From NCBI GenBank assembly GCA_913061335.1, contig CAJXTP010000062.1:1-13704 (forward strand): 13,704 nucleotides of DNA, in the 5' to 3' direction. This document shows positions 6,253-13,427 of this stretch, piece after piece (the first letter of the stretch is position 1; the number at the start of each line of letters is the position of its first letter). The notes below the pieces were generated by a model that was not told where the DNA came from, searched no databases, and saw only the letters and a program-made list of their open reading frames with translations. A program made the translations under genes and the position numbers. The DNA comes from an uncultured Loktanella sp. GTDB lineage: Bacteria > Pseudomonadota > Alphaproteobacteria > Rhodobacterales > Rhodobacteraceae.

Positions 6253-6369
6253 TGGGACCAATCAAGAGATCGCCAGCTGCTTGGAAATTCGACGCCTTGT
6301 GTCGTAAATAGGGGCTCGAAACTGCGTTAACATGGTCTTTAGCTAAAACAGCGATATTCGGAGAATTCT
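6253..6369. other. Intergenic region before the lipoprotein gene
   Basis: The 117 bp separate two genes on the same strand. I see no clear terminator after the membrane-protein gene and no strong promoter. GGAG at 6360-6363 is the ribosome binding site of the next gene. Confidence 0.4.
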
Positions 6370-6978
6370 ATGAATGAACCGCCGGAGTTGCCAATGGCAG
6401 TATTAGATAAACGACGTATTTCGTTCTTGGTGGGTCGCGCTGCGATGATGTGCGCAAAAGCCCGACGGGTATTGGCGAATATTGGTCTTGCAGTGCTCGC
6501 GCTTGTATTTCTCGCCGCGTGCGAGCGGGACTCCGAATCCGCGCTCCGCACCAAACTTGGGCAGTGGTTTTTCTTAGGGCAGACCGCCTATTTCGAATCG
6601 CGGTCGCGCTGTACGGGGGCAATGATCCACGTGACGCTTGCCCAGCCGCGCGCCAACATCGCAGTTCAAACCAATCTTGAAGAGGCAAAGGATGCGTTCC
6701 GCGCTGATGGGGTGGCCGCGATCCAAATCGATGGGATGACCCCTGCTCAGCTAACTGATGCATTGCTGCTGTCGGGGCAGGGTACTTTTGGCAAACAAGC
6801 GCTCGCTGCAGGGGCTCTTGCCGTTTCTTGCTTTCAAGGAACTGAGATCGGCGCTCTGCTTTTCGAGGCCCTTAATCGGCCAGGTGCCATGCTCGCATAT
6901 GATATGCAAACTACGGGTCTGATGATTCTCGATCCAGACGAAAAAAGGCTGTTCTACGTTGCTGGCGACGTCTGGTAG
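6370..6978 (+). CDS. Predicted lipoprotein of unknown function
   Basis: I do not recognise this 202-residue protein. A hydrophobic segment VLANIGLAVLALVFLAAC ends in a lipobox (LAA-C, Cys51), followed by polar ERDSES, so it is probably lipidated and anchored to a membrane facing the periplasm. After that comes TKLGQWFFLGQTAYFESRSRCTGAMIHVTL, then a mixed alpha-beta part ending LIFDP-like LILDPDEKRLFYVAGDVW. Two further cysteines (in SRCTG and VSCFQG) might form a disulfide. With ATG 6370 (GGAG 6 nt upstream) the signal peptide is unusually long, 50 residues; starting at Met26 (6445) or Met27 gives an ordinary 24-25-residue one but without a clear binding site. It stands alone between unrelated genes. 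Confidence 0.7.
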   Translation: MNEPPELPMAVLDKRRISFLVGRAAMMCAKARRVLANIGLAVLALVFLAACERDSESALRTKLGQWFFLGQTAYFESRSRCTGAMIHVTLAQPRANIAVQTNLEEAKDAFRADGVAAIQIDGMTPAQLTDALLLSGQGTFGKQALAAGALAVSCFQGTEIGALLFEALNRPGAMLAYDMQTTGLMILDPDEKRLFYVAGDVW

Positions 6979-7128
6979 GCGCGAAAGCGTACCGAAGATG
7001 TCGCGGAGTGGCGTCGCGCATATCTAACAAATTATGATGGAGTCACACCCTTAAACCACCAATTATTCCTGAATTCACGTTCCGAAAGCGACGTTCCCGC
7101 CGCAAATAGACCTGCCGGATGAATAAAA

Positions 7129-7158
7129 CTGCCACAATCTCAAGACACTCAAATATAA
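7129..7158 (+). promoter_or_regulatory. Candidate promoter of the MttB-family gene
   Basis: A perfect TATAAT (7153-7158) is preceded after 18 nt by CTGCCA (7129-7134), which matches 4 of 6 bases of the -35 consensus. The weak -35 box fits a promoter that needs an activator. Transcription would start near 7165, giving a leader of about 145 nt. Confidence 0.4.
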
Positions 7159-7207
7159 TAACGCGGGAATTTGATGACTGATCATGATTGGAAGATGGCC
7201 TTGATAT

Positions 7208-7286
7208 CGCGCACAATTGGCGCGCTACGAGGACGTGCGGCGCGCGGGTCTCCACGGGGCTAACCCCGCAGAAACCTTCAACGTCC
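7208..7286 (+). promoter_or_regulatory. Structured 5' leader upstream of the MttB-family gene
   Basis: Several stems can be drawn by hand. CGCGC (7208-7212) pairs with GCGCG (7220-7224). GGACGT (7231-7236) pairs with ACGTCC (7281-7286), closing a domain that holds a GC hairpin CGGGG (7255-7259)-CTAA-CCCCG (7264-7268). An alternative pairing TGCGG (7236-7240) / CCGCA (7266-7270) competes with that hairpin. Competing stems about 25-80 nt before the start codon suggest a possible riboswitch or attenuator-like leader, but it matches no riboswitch class I know. Confidence 0.35.
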
Positions 7287-7309
7287 ATCCAACGAAAGTC
7301 AGTCTCAAA

Positions 7310-8848
7310 ATGTCTTCAATCAGTCCTCGCCGTTCTGGCGGTCGCACCGCCCGTCAAGCTCTTCGCGCAGCCCCTCTCGCAGATGATGTCCGCCCAATCC
7401 GCGCGGGCATGGAAGGCGGGAAATACAAACCACTTTCCGATGCCGATGTTCAGAAAATTCACACTGCCGCACTTGATGCGCTTGAAACTATTGGCCTTGC
7501 TGATGCTCCCCCATCTGGGGTCGAAATCCTGACCAAGGCGGGCGCGATCCAAGGTGACGACGGCCGCATCCGGTTCCCGCGCGCCCTTGTTGAAGACATG
7601 CTCTCCAAGGCGCGCCGCGAAATTACGCTTTTCAGCCGTGACGGCAAAAACGACCTCACGCTTTCTGGCAACCGTGTTCACTATGGCACCGCTGGCGCCG
7701 CCGTACACATTGTCGATGTGCATGGTAACGAATACCGCGAATGTACCGTCCAAGATTTGCACGACGCGGCGCGCATTGTGGATAAGCTTGATAACGTGCA
7801 TTTCCTGCAGCGCCCGATGGTTTGCCGCGACATCACCGACAATTACGAGATGGATCTGAATACGATCTACGCTTGCACGTCGGGCACGACCAAACACATC
7901 GGCACATCTTTCACTGACCCGAGCTTCATGCCCGGGGCGTTTGAGATGCTTTACGAGATTGCTGGTGGCGAGGCTAAGTACCGCGAACGTCCCTTCGTGT
8001 CGAATTCGAACTGCTTTGTTGTGCCGCCGATGAAATTTGCGACAGAAAGCTGCGAAGTAATGGAGGCCTGCATTCGCGGTGGTATGCCTGTTTTGTTGCT
8101 GTCAGCGGGCATGGCGGGCGCGACTGCGCCGTCAACGATCGCGGGTGCAATCACCCAAGCCGTTGCGGAATGTCTTGCTGGACTGGTTTATGTCAACGCT
8201 ATTGCACCGGGTCATCCGGCGATCTTTGGCACGTGGCCTTTTGGACTTGATTTGCGGACTGGCGCGATGTCTGTGGGGTCCGGCGAACAGGCGCTTCTTT
8301 CGGCAGGTTGCGCGCAAATGCACAAATTCTACGGCCTTCCAGGGGGCGCTGTGGGTGGCGCATCAGATTCCAAAATGCCTGATATGCAGGCGGGAGCGGA
8401 ACAGATGTGTTCAAACGTCATGGCGGGGCTTTCGGGCCTGAATATGGTGTACGAAGCCGCAGGCATGCACGCGTCTCTGCTTGGGTTTTGCCTCGAAAGT
8501 CTGATCTTGAGCGATGACATCATCGGTCAAGCGTTGCGCTGCGTCCGTGGTATCGAGGTCAACGACGAAACCCTTGCCTTGGATCAAATGGCACAGGTTT
8601 GTATGGGCGGCCCGGGTCACTATCTTGGTACGGATCAAACCTTAAACCGGATGCAATCGGATTATGTATATCCAGCGCTGGGCGACCGCACATCCCCCAA
8701 GGAATGGGTCGAAATGGAAAAGCCAAACCTGCTGGTGAAAGCAACCAAGCGCAAAGAGGCGATCCTCTCGGAGCGTTCTGCAGCCCGCTTTTCGCCTGAT
8801 CTGGATGCAAAATTGCGCCAAGCACATAAAATCCATCTGCCCACCTAA
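7310..8848 (+). CDS. MttB-superfamily corrinoid-dependent methyltransferase (non-pyrrolysine)
   Basis: The 512-residue protein belongs to the trimethylamine methyltransferase (MttB, COG5598) superfamily, whose members move a methyl group from a methylated amine to a corrinoid protein in the cytoplasm. Recognisable blocks are YKPLSDADVQKIHTAALDAL, RVHYGTAGAAVHIVD, the central FVSNSNCFVVPPMKFATE, GHPAIFGTWPFGLDLRTGAMSVGSGEQALL and, near the end, MGGPGHYLGTDQTLNRM. The frame has no in-frame amber codon, so it lacks pyrrolysine; such homologues are known to demethylate glycine betaine, proline betaine or carnitine. Start 7310 gives the usual family N-terminus (basic RRSGGRTARQALRAAPL), although its ribosome binding site is weak. 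An AraC regulator of the betaine-sensor type follows 21 bp downstream, pointing to a quaternary amine as substrate. No corrinoid protein gene is in the window. Confidence 0.92.
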   Translation: MSSISPRRSGGRTARQALRAAPLADDVRPIRAGMEGGKYKPLSDADVQKIHTAALDALETIGLADAPPSGVEILTKAGAIQGDDGRIRFPRALVEDMLSKARREITLFSRDGKNDLTLSGNRVHYGTAGAAVHIVDVHGNEYRECTVQDLHDAARIVDKLDNVHFLQRPMVCRDITDNYEMDLNTIYACTSGTTKHIGTSFTDPSFMPGAFEMLYEIAGGEAKYRERPFVSNSNCFVVPPMKFATESCEVMEACIRGGMPVLLLSAGMAGATAPSTIAGAITQAVAECLAGLVYVNAIAPGHPAIFGTWPFGLDLRTGAMSVGSGEQALLSAGCAQMHKFYGLPGGAVGGASDSKMPDMQAGAEQMCSNVMAGLSGLNMVYEAAGMHASLLGFCLESLILSDDIIGQALRCVRGIEVNDETLALDQMAQVCMGGPGHYLGTDQTLNRMQSDYVYPALGDRTSPKEWVEMEKPNLLVKATKRKEAILSERSAARFSPDLDAKLRQAHKIHLPT

Positions 8849-8869
8849 GTTTCGGACGTGAACACTGCG

Positions 8870-9880
8870 ATGCAAGCACCCCGATTTGAGAAGATCGCAG
8901 GCAGAACTGACGCCCGCGGAGCCGATGAGAAACCCTATATGTTTGTCTTCATCCTTTTGGATGGCTTCTCACATTTGTCATTCATTTCTGCTGTGGAAAC
9001 GCTTCAGACCGCAAATATGGTCGCTGAGTCGCGACTTTATGATTGGACAACATGCGGGTTGTCAGATGGGTTTGTGCGATCAAGCGTCGGGTTAAAGGTG
9101 GGTGTCGACAATGACATCCGGCAACTCAATAACCCGCCAGAGCTTGTCATCGTGTCGGGCGAAGGTGCGTTTGACATGGATATTGGGCGGCTGAAAGTTT
9201 GGCTGTCACGGTTCGTCCGTGGTCGCACACGGATTTCAGGGCTGGGCACCGGATCAATTCTGATGGCGCGGGCTGGATTACTACAAGATACCGCCGCGAC
9301 CGTGCACCCGTGGTATCGCACCGGTTTCGCCGAAATTTTCCCCGATGTGACCCTAAGCCGCCAAACTCACATCTCCGAAGGATTGCGTTGCTCCAGCTCG
9401 GGTGGCGTGTCGGGTGTCGATCTATTTCTAGATCTCGTTGCGCAACAACACGGTACGGACTTCTCAAGCAGTGTTGCCGAAAGCATGTGTTATTCACCTA
9501 TCAGGCTACTGCAAAAGTCCGTCGATACTGGGGCACCCAACAGCATGACGGTCCTCCAGCCAATCGTGTCTAGGGCCATCTCGAAAATGGAAAATACGAT
9601 AGCTGATCCAGTTTCCCCGTCGACGCTCGCAAAAGAACTTGGAATTTCCACACGGCAACTTGAACGGCTGTTCCGGCGGTATATCGGCATGTCTCCCAAG
9701 CGGCATTATATGCGGCTTCGGTTACGCGAAGCGTATCGTCTTTTGGTGCAATCCCATCTGGACATCACGGATGTTGCCTTTGCAACTGGGTTCGCGTCTT
9801 CCAGTCATTTTTCAAAGTGCTTCAAGGCCGAATTTTCCGCCAGCCCTTTTGCATTAAAAAGAACGGTGAACAAACGATAG
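8870..9880 (+). CDS. GlxA-type AraC regulator with amidase-like sensor domain (GbdR/CdhR group)
   Basis: This 336-residue protein has an N-terminal DJ-1/PfpI (class I glutamine amidotransferase-like) domain (about residues 22-190) and a C-terminal AraC double HTH (about 235-330). The sensor begins YMFVFILLDGFSHLSFISAVETL and has the elbow segment RISGLGTGSILMARAGLL; Gly126 stands where catalytic members have Cys, so it is a sensor and not an enzyme. The HTH part reads SPSTLAKELGISTRQLERLFRRYIGMSPKRHYMRLRLREAYRLL and then DITDVAFATGFASSSHFSKCFKAEF. GbdR, CdhR and relatives of this layout respond to glycine betaine, carnitine or similar amines. It lies 21 bp after the MttB homologue and probably activates it. 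A GTG at 8858 is an alternative start; neither has a clear binding site. Confidence 0.9.
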   Translation: MQAPRFEKIAGRTDARGADEKPYMFVFILLDGFSHLSFISAVETLQTANMVAESRLYDWTTCGLSDGFVRSSVGLKVGVDNDIRQLNNPPELVIVSGEGAFDMDIGRLKVWLSRFVRGRTRISGLGTGSILMARAGLLQDTAATVHPWYRTGFAEIFPDVTLSRQTHISEGLRCSSSGGVSGVDLFLDLVAQQHGTDFSSSVAESMCYSPIRLLQKSVDTGAPNSMTVLQPIVSRAISKMENTIADPVSPSTLAKELGISTRQLERLFRRYIGMSPKRHYMRLRLREAYRLLVQSHLDITDVAFATGFASSSHFSKCFKAEFSASPFALKRTVNKR

Positions 9881-9918
9881 TTCACCTAGCATATTTGGAC
9901 AGGCAAATCGCACCGTAT

Positions 9919-11580
9919 TTATTGAGCAGCAAGGCGCTGTTGGCGGCAGTAACAAGAGGCCCTGATCGGCATTTCAGCGCGCGCAGCAGCCTTTTCGAGC
10001 TGACGTTTGATGTGCATCGCTTCGGTGGTTTCGTCGCGCCGCGTTAGGCACTCGTGCAGGCCGTGCAAGCTCCAGACATTTCCGGGATGCTGGCAGGCTC
10101 GGCTTAAGGTCGCGTCTAGTCCCAGGTCGGCGCGATAGACCGCTTCGGCCTCGTCCAACTTGCCCTGTTCCAGCAAAAGCGCACCCAATGCATGGCGTGT
10201 CGGCTGCATCCAGCCCCAAGGTTCATCATAGGGCATGTTATCATCAATTTCGACCGAACGGCGCAGGTGATCAAAGGCGGCGTCATGGTCGCCCTTGTGA
10301 TAGGCAAGCTCCCCGAGCAGCATCTGTTCGGCGACCTTAAGGATGTCTGTGCACTTATTATTGAACAACATTCGGCTGTCGGGAACGCGGCTCAGCGCAT
10401 CATAGAACAGGGCTTTTTCCGCGCCTGCTTCTTCGATCCGGTGCAAGTTTGCCAGTGCGACTGTGCGGGCATAGCGCATCATCGCAGTGGTCACGCAATA
10501 CAAATCTTGGTCTTCGGGAAATGCTTGCGCGAGTATGTCTGTCCAGCGCCCAAAACGGATCAGGACGTGCTGTTTCATAGGAATAAACCCTTCAAACCAG
10601 TCAGCCAGTGGGCGCAATGCCTCTGTCGGCAGATCGGTAATTAGCGCTTCAGCGGCGTCGAGGGCGACAGATGGCTGGCCTAGAAACATGGCTCCGTAAA
10701 TCTTGAAGTGATAATTGTGGCAGCGATAAACCGAATAGAAATTGTTTGCGCCCTTTTGGAGCAGAAATTTCCGGTCCGCGACGATCGCGGCCTCGTTGCG
10801 TAAAACAACATTCATATAGTCGCCGCACAGCACGTCGATATGGGTTGCCATATGAAGCAAATGACCCGCGTCAGGTACAAGGGTCGATAGGGCATCCCCG
10901 TGGCGCAACGCCTTTTCTGGATGTGGCGACATCTCCATCAGATGTGCGTACATGTGCAAGAGGCCCGCATGCTGCCAAGCCCCAGCCAATGACGAAAACG
11001 CGTTTTCTAGTACAGCTATTGCTTCAAGAGTGTCAGCACCTTCGGCCGGTTTACCTGTCGGCAAATCCCACAACTGCCACGGTGTGCGGTTCATCAGCGC
11101 CTCGGCAAATAATGCGCAAACGTCCAAATCATCCCCAAATTCAGAATGGACCTTGCGCATGGCATCGGCGAAAGCGTCATTCCAAGGACCGAAGTCATCA
11201 ACTTCCGACGTTTCAGGGTAGCGTGCAGTCAATGCATCGATCAGCGCGTGTTCCAAGGGTGTGACGTGATCCAGCAATCCGCGCGCGGCTTGGATCGAGG
11301 ATCGCGCCAATGCGATACAGGCCGGTTTTTCATCGTCTTCGAAGGTTTCCCAAGGCTTATTGTAATTCGGGCCAATGCAATACGCGATGCTCCAATGGGC
11401 CATTGCACAGGTCGCATCCGCAGCAAGCGCCTTTTGAAAACATTCTATCGCTTCTTCATGATTGTACCCGTAGGTCCATGCCAGTCCACGGTCGCACCAT
11501 TTCTGAGCGGTCGGTGATGTCGTGGAAACCGTCCGAGAATATGTACCCAAATTATAATATGCCAAAGAAGATGTCTCCAT
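9919..11580 (-). CDS. TPR-repeat protein with paired histidine motifs
   Basis: This 553-residue protein belongs to a widespread uncharacterised TPR family. It opens LGTYSRTVSTTSPTAQKWCDRGLAWTYGYNHEEAIECFQKAL (a first TPR, residues 11-52) and goes on AMAHWSIAYCIGPNYNKPW. The middle holds two striking His groups: H204-x4-H209-x3-H213 (in WQHAGLLHMYAHLMEM) and H240-x2-H243-x3-H247 (in AGHLLHMATHIDVL), then CHNYHF near 290. Further TPR-like repeats lie at about 395-500, and the C-terminus is cysteine-containing (RASCYC). No signal peptide is seen. The frame is open to 11670; ATG 11580 is chosen because family members start near the LGTYSR segment, though the GGA before it is weak. It follows the Lrp/AsnC gene on the same strand, 93 bp apart, and may be cotranscribed. 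Its function is unknown; the His motifs suggest metal binding. Confidence 0.8.
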   Translation of the reverse strand: METSSLAYYNLGTYSRTVSTTSPTAQKWCDRGLAWTYGYNHEEAIECFQKALAADATCAMAHWSIAYCIGPNYNKPWETFEDDEKPACIALARSSIQAARGLLDHVTPLEHALIDALTARYPETSEVDDFGPWNDAFADAMRKVHSEFGDDLDVCALFAEALMNRTPWQLWDLPTGKPAEGADTLEAIAVLENAFSSLAGAWQHAGLLHMYAHLMEMSPHPEKALRHGDALSTLVPDAGHLLHMATHIDVLCGDYMNVVLRNEAAIVADRKFLLQKGANNFYSVYRCHNYHFKIYGAMFLGQPSVALDAAEALITDLPTEALRPLADWFEGFIPMKQHVLIRFGRWTDILAQAFPEDQDLYCVTTAMMRYARTVALANLHRIEEAGAEKALFYDALSRVPDSRMLFNNKCTDILKVAEQMLLGELAYHKGDHDAAFDHLRRSVEIDDNMPYDEPWGWMQPTRHALGALLLEQGKLDEAEAVYRADLGLDATLSRACQHPGNVWSLHGLHECLTRRDETTEAMHIKRQLEKAAARAEMPIRASCYCRQQRLAAQ

Positions 11581-11673
11581 TTTTTGATCCAATTTACGCT
11601 TAGGTAAATAAGACTGCATAAATTTGGAATTAGAAGACTTTAACGTTCTTGTGTCAACTTTCGGAGGCAAAGC

Positions 11674-12129
11674 TCAAAGCGGCAGGGAGAACGACGCTTT
11701 GATCCGGTCCATCACGACGGTCGTTTTGAAGCCCTTGATATCCGTGTTGTTGTAAAAAAAATCGCGGGTGAATGCCTCGTAATCTGACATGTCCTTGGCG
11801 CTGACGATCAATACGAAATCCGTCTCTCCGGTCACGTAATATGCGCTCATCACTTCGGCCCGATCCCGCACAGCCCGCTTAAATCGATCGATAATATCTG
11901 AGCGTTCGCGGGCCAGCTCAACGGCGACGAGCATCGTCAGCGGCCGATTTGCAGCCGCAGGGGAAACCACGGCAATATCCGCCTCGATGACCTTGGTCGC
12001 GCGAAGCTTATTCAACCGCCGCTGAATAGAGGTCTGCGACAAGCCGACAAGGTCCGAGAGCTGCGCGCTTGTTAGCTGATTATTGCGCTGTACTTGCTGC
12101 AGTATTTTTCTGTCAAACTCATCTATCAC
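11674..12129 (-). CDS. Lrp/AsnC-family regulator, divergent from the ectoine genes
   Basis: The 151-residue protein has the AsnC-type HTH at residues 1-60 (DEFDRKILQQVQRNNQLTSAQLSDLVGLSQTSIQRRLNKLRATKVI) and the RAM ligand-binding domain after it (AVVSPAAANRPLTMLVAVELAR to the C-terminus, with VMSAYYVTGETDFVLIVSAKDM and YEAFTRDFFY). Such proteins form octamers and respond to amino acids or related small molecules. The start is GTG at 12129, with GGAGA 8 nt before it. It is divergent from doeA with a 119-bp shared region. An Lrp/AsnC gene is part of ectoine-catabolic clusters in other bacteria (DoeX of Halomonas elongata, AsnC of Ruegeria pomeroyi), so this is most likely the cluster's regulator. 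That identity rests on context, not on a distinguishing motif. Confidence 0.9.
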   Translation of the reverse strand: MIDEFDRKILQQVQRNNQLTSAQLSDLVGLSQTSIQRRLNKLRATKVIEADIAVVSPAAANRPLTMLVAVELARERSDIIDRFKRAVRDRAEVMSAYYVTGETDFVLIVSAKDMSDYEAFTRDFFYNNTDIKGFKTTVVMDRIKASFSLPL

Positions 12130-12248
12130 GCCGATGTTCTCCGATTATTCATTTAGATCGCCGAATTTAGGCGTCAGAAAGGTATATTCGCATAAATTCA
12201 CACATGGGGAAAGCTAAGATCAAACAACAACTTCACAGGATTTCCATC
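12130..12248. promoter_or_regulatory. Shared control region of the Lrp/AsnC gene and doeAB
   Basis: This 119-bp AT-rich region must hold both divergent promoters. GAATTTA (12163-12169) and TAAATTC (12193-12199) are perfect 7-bp inverted arms whose centres are 30 bp (about three helical turns) apart, and a direct ATTTAG occurs at 12151-12156 and 12165-12170. A possible -10 for doeA is TATATT (12183-12188), without a proper -35, as for an activated promoter. Lrp-type sites are degenerate, so operators cannot be fixed by eye. Confidence 0.4.
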
Positions 12249-13424
12249 ATGTTAGACCTACCGTTTTCCGGTGACGAATACGCCGCCCGCCTTGCCAAAA
12301 CACGCGCTGAAATGGCGGCCCGTGGGCTGGACGCGATTTTTGTTACAGACCCGTCCAATATGGCGTGGCTGACCGGATATGACGGCTGGTCGTTTTACGT
12401 GCATCAAGGTGTGCTTCTCACATTAGAAGGAGAGCCTGTTTGGTGGGGGCGCGCGATGGATGCGGTCGGTGCGCAGCGCACGACCTACCTGAACCACGAT
12501 AATATTGCGGGCTACGATGATACCTACGTGCAGAACCCTGAAAAGCATCCGATGGCAGACCTGTCACGGTTGATCGCAGCGCGTGGGCTTAGTGCCGCGC
12601 GGATCGGGCTTGAGATGGACAATTATTACTTTACAGCCTCTGCATTTTTATCGCTGCAAGAAAACCTTAAGTCTGTTGAATTCAGCGACACGACAGGCCT
12701 TGTGAACTGGCAACGCGCGATAAAATCCCCAACCGAAATCACATACATGCGCCGCGCTGCGCGCATTGTGGAACGGATGCACAGCGTGATCCGCGACAAG
12801 GCTGAAGTGGGCATGCGTAAAAATGAATTGATCGCTGATATCTATCACGCCTCGGTTTTAGGGGCCGATGGTCACTGGGGCGATTACCCCGCGATTGTGC
12901 CGCTGGCCCCGTCAGGTATCGACGCCACTGCGCCGCATTTGTCTTGGGATGATGCCCCGTTGAAAGCTGGCGAAAGCACGTTCTTTGAGATCGCAGGCGC
13001 TTATCGTCGCTATCAATGCCCGCAATCGCGCACGCTGTTTTTGGGCAAGCCGCCGCAGAAATACCTCGATGCTGAACAGGCCGTGTTAGAGGCGGTCGAG
13101 GCAGGTCTTGCAAAGGCGAAACCGGGCAATCTGTGCGAAGATATCGCGGGCGCGTTTAACCAGACGTTGAACAAGCTTGGCTTTGAAAAGGACAGCCGCT
13201 GCGGTTATGCGATTGGCCTGTCCTACCCGCCCGATTGGGGCGAACGCACCATGTCGTTCCGCGCTGGCGACAAAACTGTCCTAGAGGCTGGCATGACGTT
13301 CCACTTCATGCCAGCGCTGTGGTTGGACGATGGTGGACTAGAGATAACTGAACCGATTGTCATCACGCCGACGGGTGCCGAATGTCTGTGCACAACGCCC
13401 CGCGCGCTTGTGGTAAAGGAATAA
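12249..13424 (+). CDS. doeA: Ectoine hydrolase DoeA (EutD), M24 peptidase fold
   Basis: This 391-residue protein matches DoeA/EutD, which opens the ectoine (and 5-hydroxyectoine) ring to N-alpha-acetyl-L-2,4-diaminobutyrate in the cytoplasm, the first step in using ectoine as carbon and nitrogen source. It has the creatinase-type N-terminal domain (residues 1-150, with IFVTDPSNMAWLTGYDGWSFYVHQ) and the pita-bread M24 domain (about 165-391). The M24 metal-ligand positions are altered: GESTFFEIAGAYRRYQCPQSRT lacks the two usual aspartates, and SYPPDWGERT has no metal-ligand histidine. This fits the non-aminopeptidase chemistry of EutD, which uses a covalent intermediate. ATG 12249 is chosen (AGGA 8 nt upstream, start MLDLPFSGDEYAARLA as in the family) over 12204. 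doeB follows after 3 bp, so they are one operon. Confidence 0.95.
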   Translation: MLDLPFSGDEYAARLAKTRAEMAARGLDAIFVTDPSNMAWLTGYDGWSFYVHQGVLLTLEGEPVWWGRAMDAVGAQRTTYLNHDNIAGYDDTYVQNPEKHPMADLSRLIAARGLSAARIGLEMDNYYFTASAFLSLQENLKSVEFSDTTGLVNWQRAIKSPTEITYMRRAARIVERMHSVIRDKAEVGMRKNELIADIYHASVLGADGHWGDYPAIVPLAPSGIDATAPHLSWDDAPLKAGESTFFEIAGAYRRYQCPQSRTLFLGKPPQKYLDAEQAVLEAVEAGLAKAKPGNLCEDIAGAFNQTLNKLGFEKDSRCGYAIGLSYPPDWGERTMSFRAGDKTVLEAGMTFHFMPALWLDDGGLEITEPIVITPTGAECLCTTPRALVVKE

Positions 13425-13427
13425 CCT

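Larger units (their letters stand above)
6979..7309. other. Intergenic region and leader of the methyltransferase gene
   Basis: This 331-bp stretch starts with a possible hairpin right after the lipoprotein stop: GCGCGA (6979-6984) pairs with TCGCGC (7014-7019), but without a T-tract. A promoter-like pair follows at 7129-7158 and then a structured leader at 7208-7286, both listed separately. The frame of the methyltransferase is open upstream to a TTG at 7217, but that part does not resemble the family. Confidence 0.5.

Noticed and set aside
7217..7309. Upstream extension of the MttB-family frame (31 extra codons from TTG 7217)
   Set aside because: Family members start at the basic RRSGGR segment, and the extension lies in the stem-rich leader with no ribosome binding site.
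7310..8848. Pyrrolysine-containing trimethylamine methyltransferase MttB
   Set aside because: The gene reads through 512 codons without an in-frame amber codon, so it cannot encode pyrrolysine.
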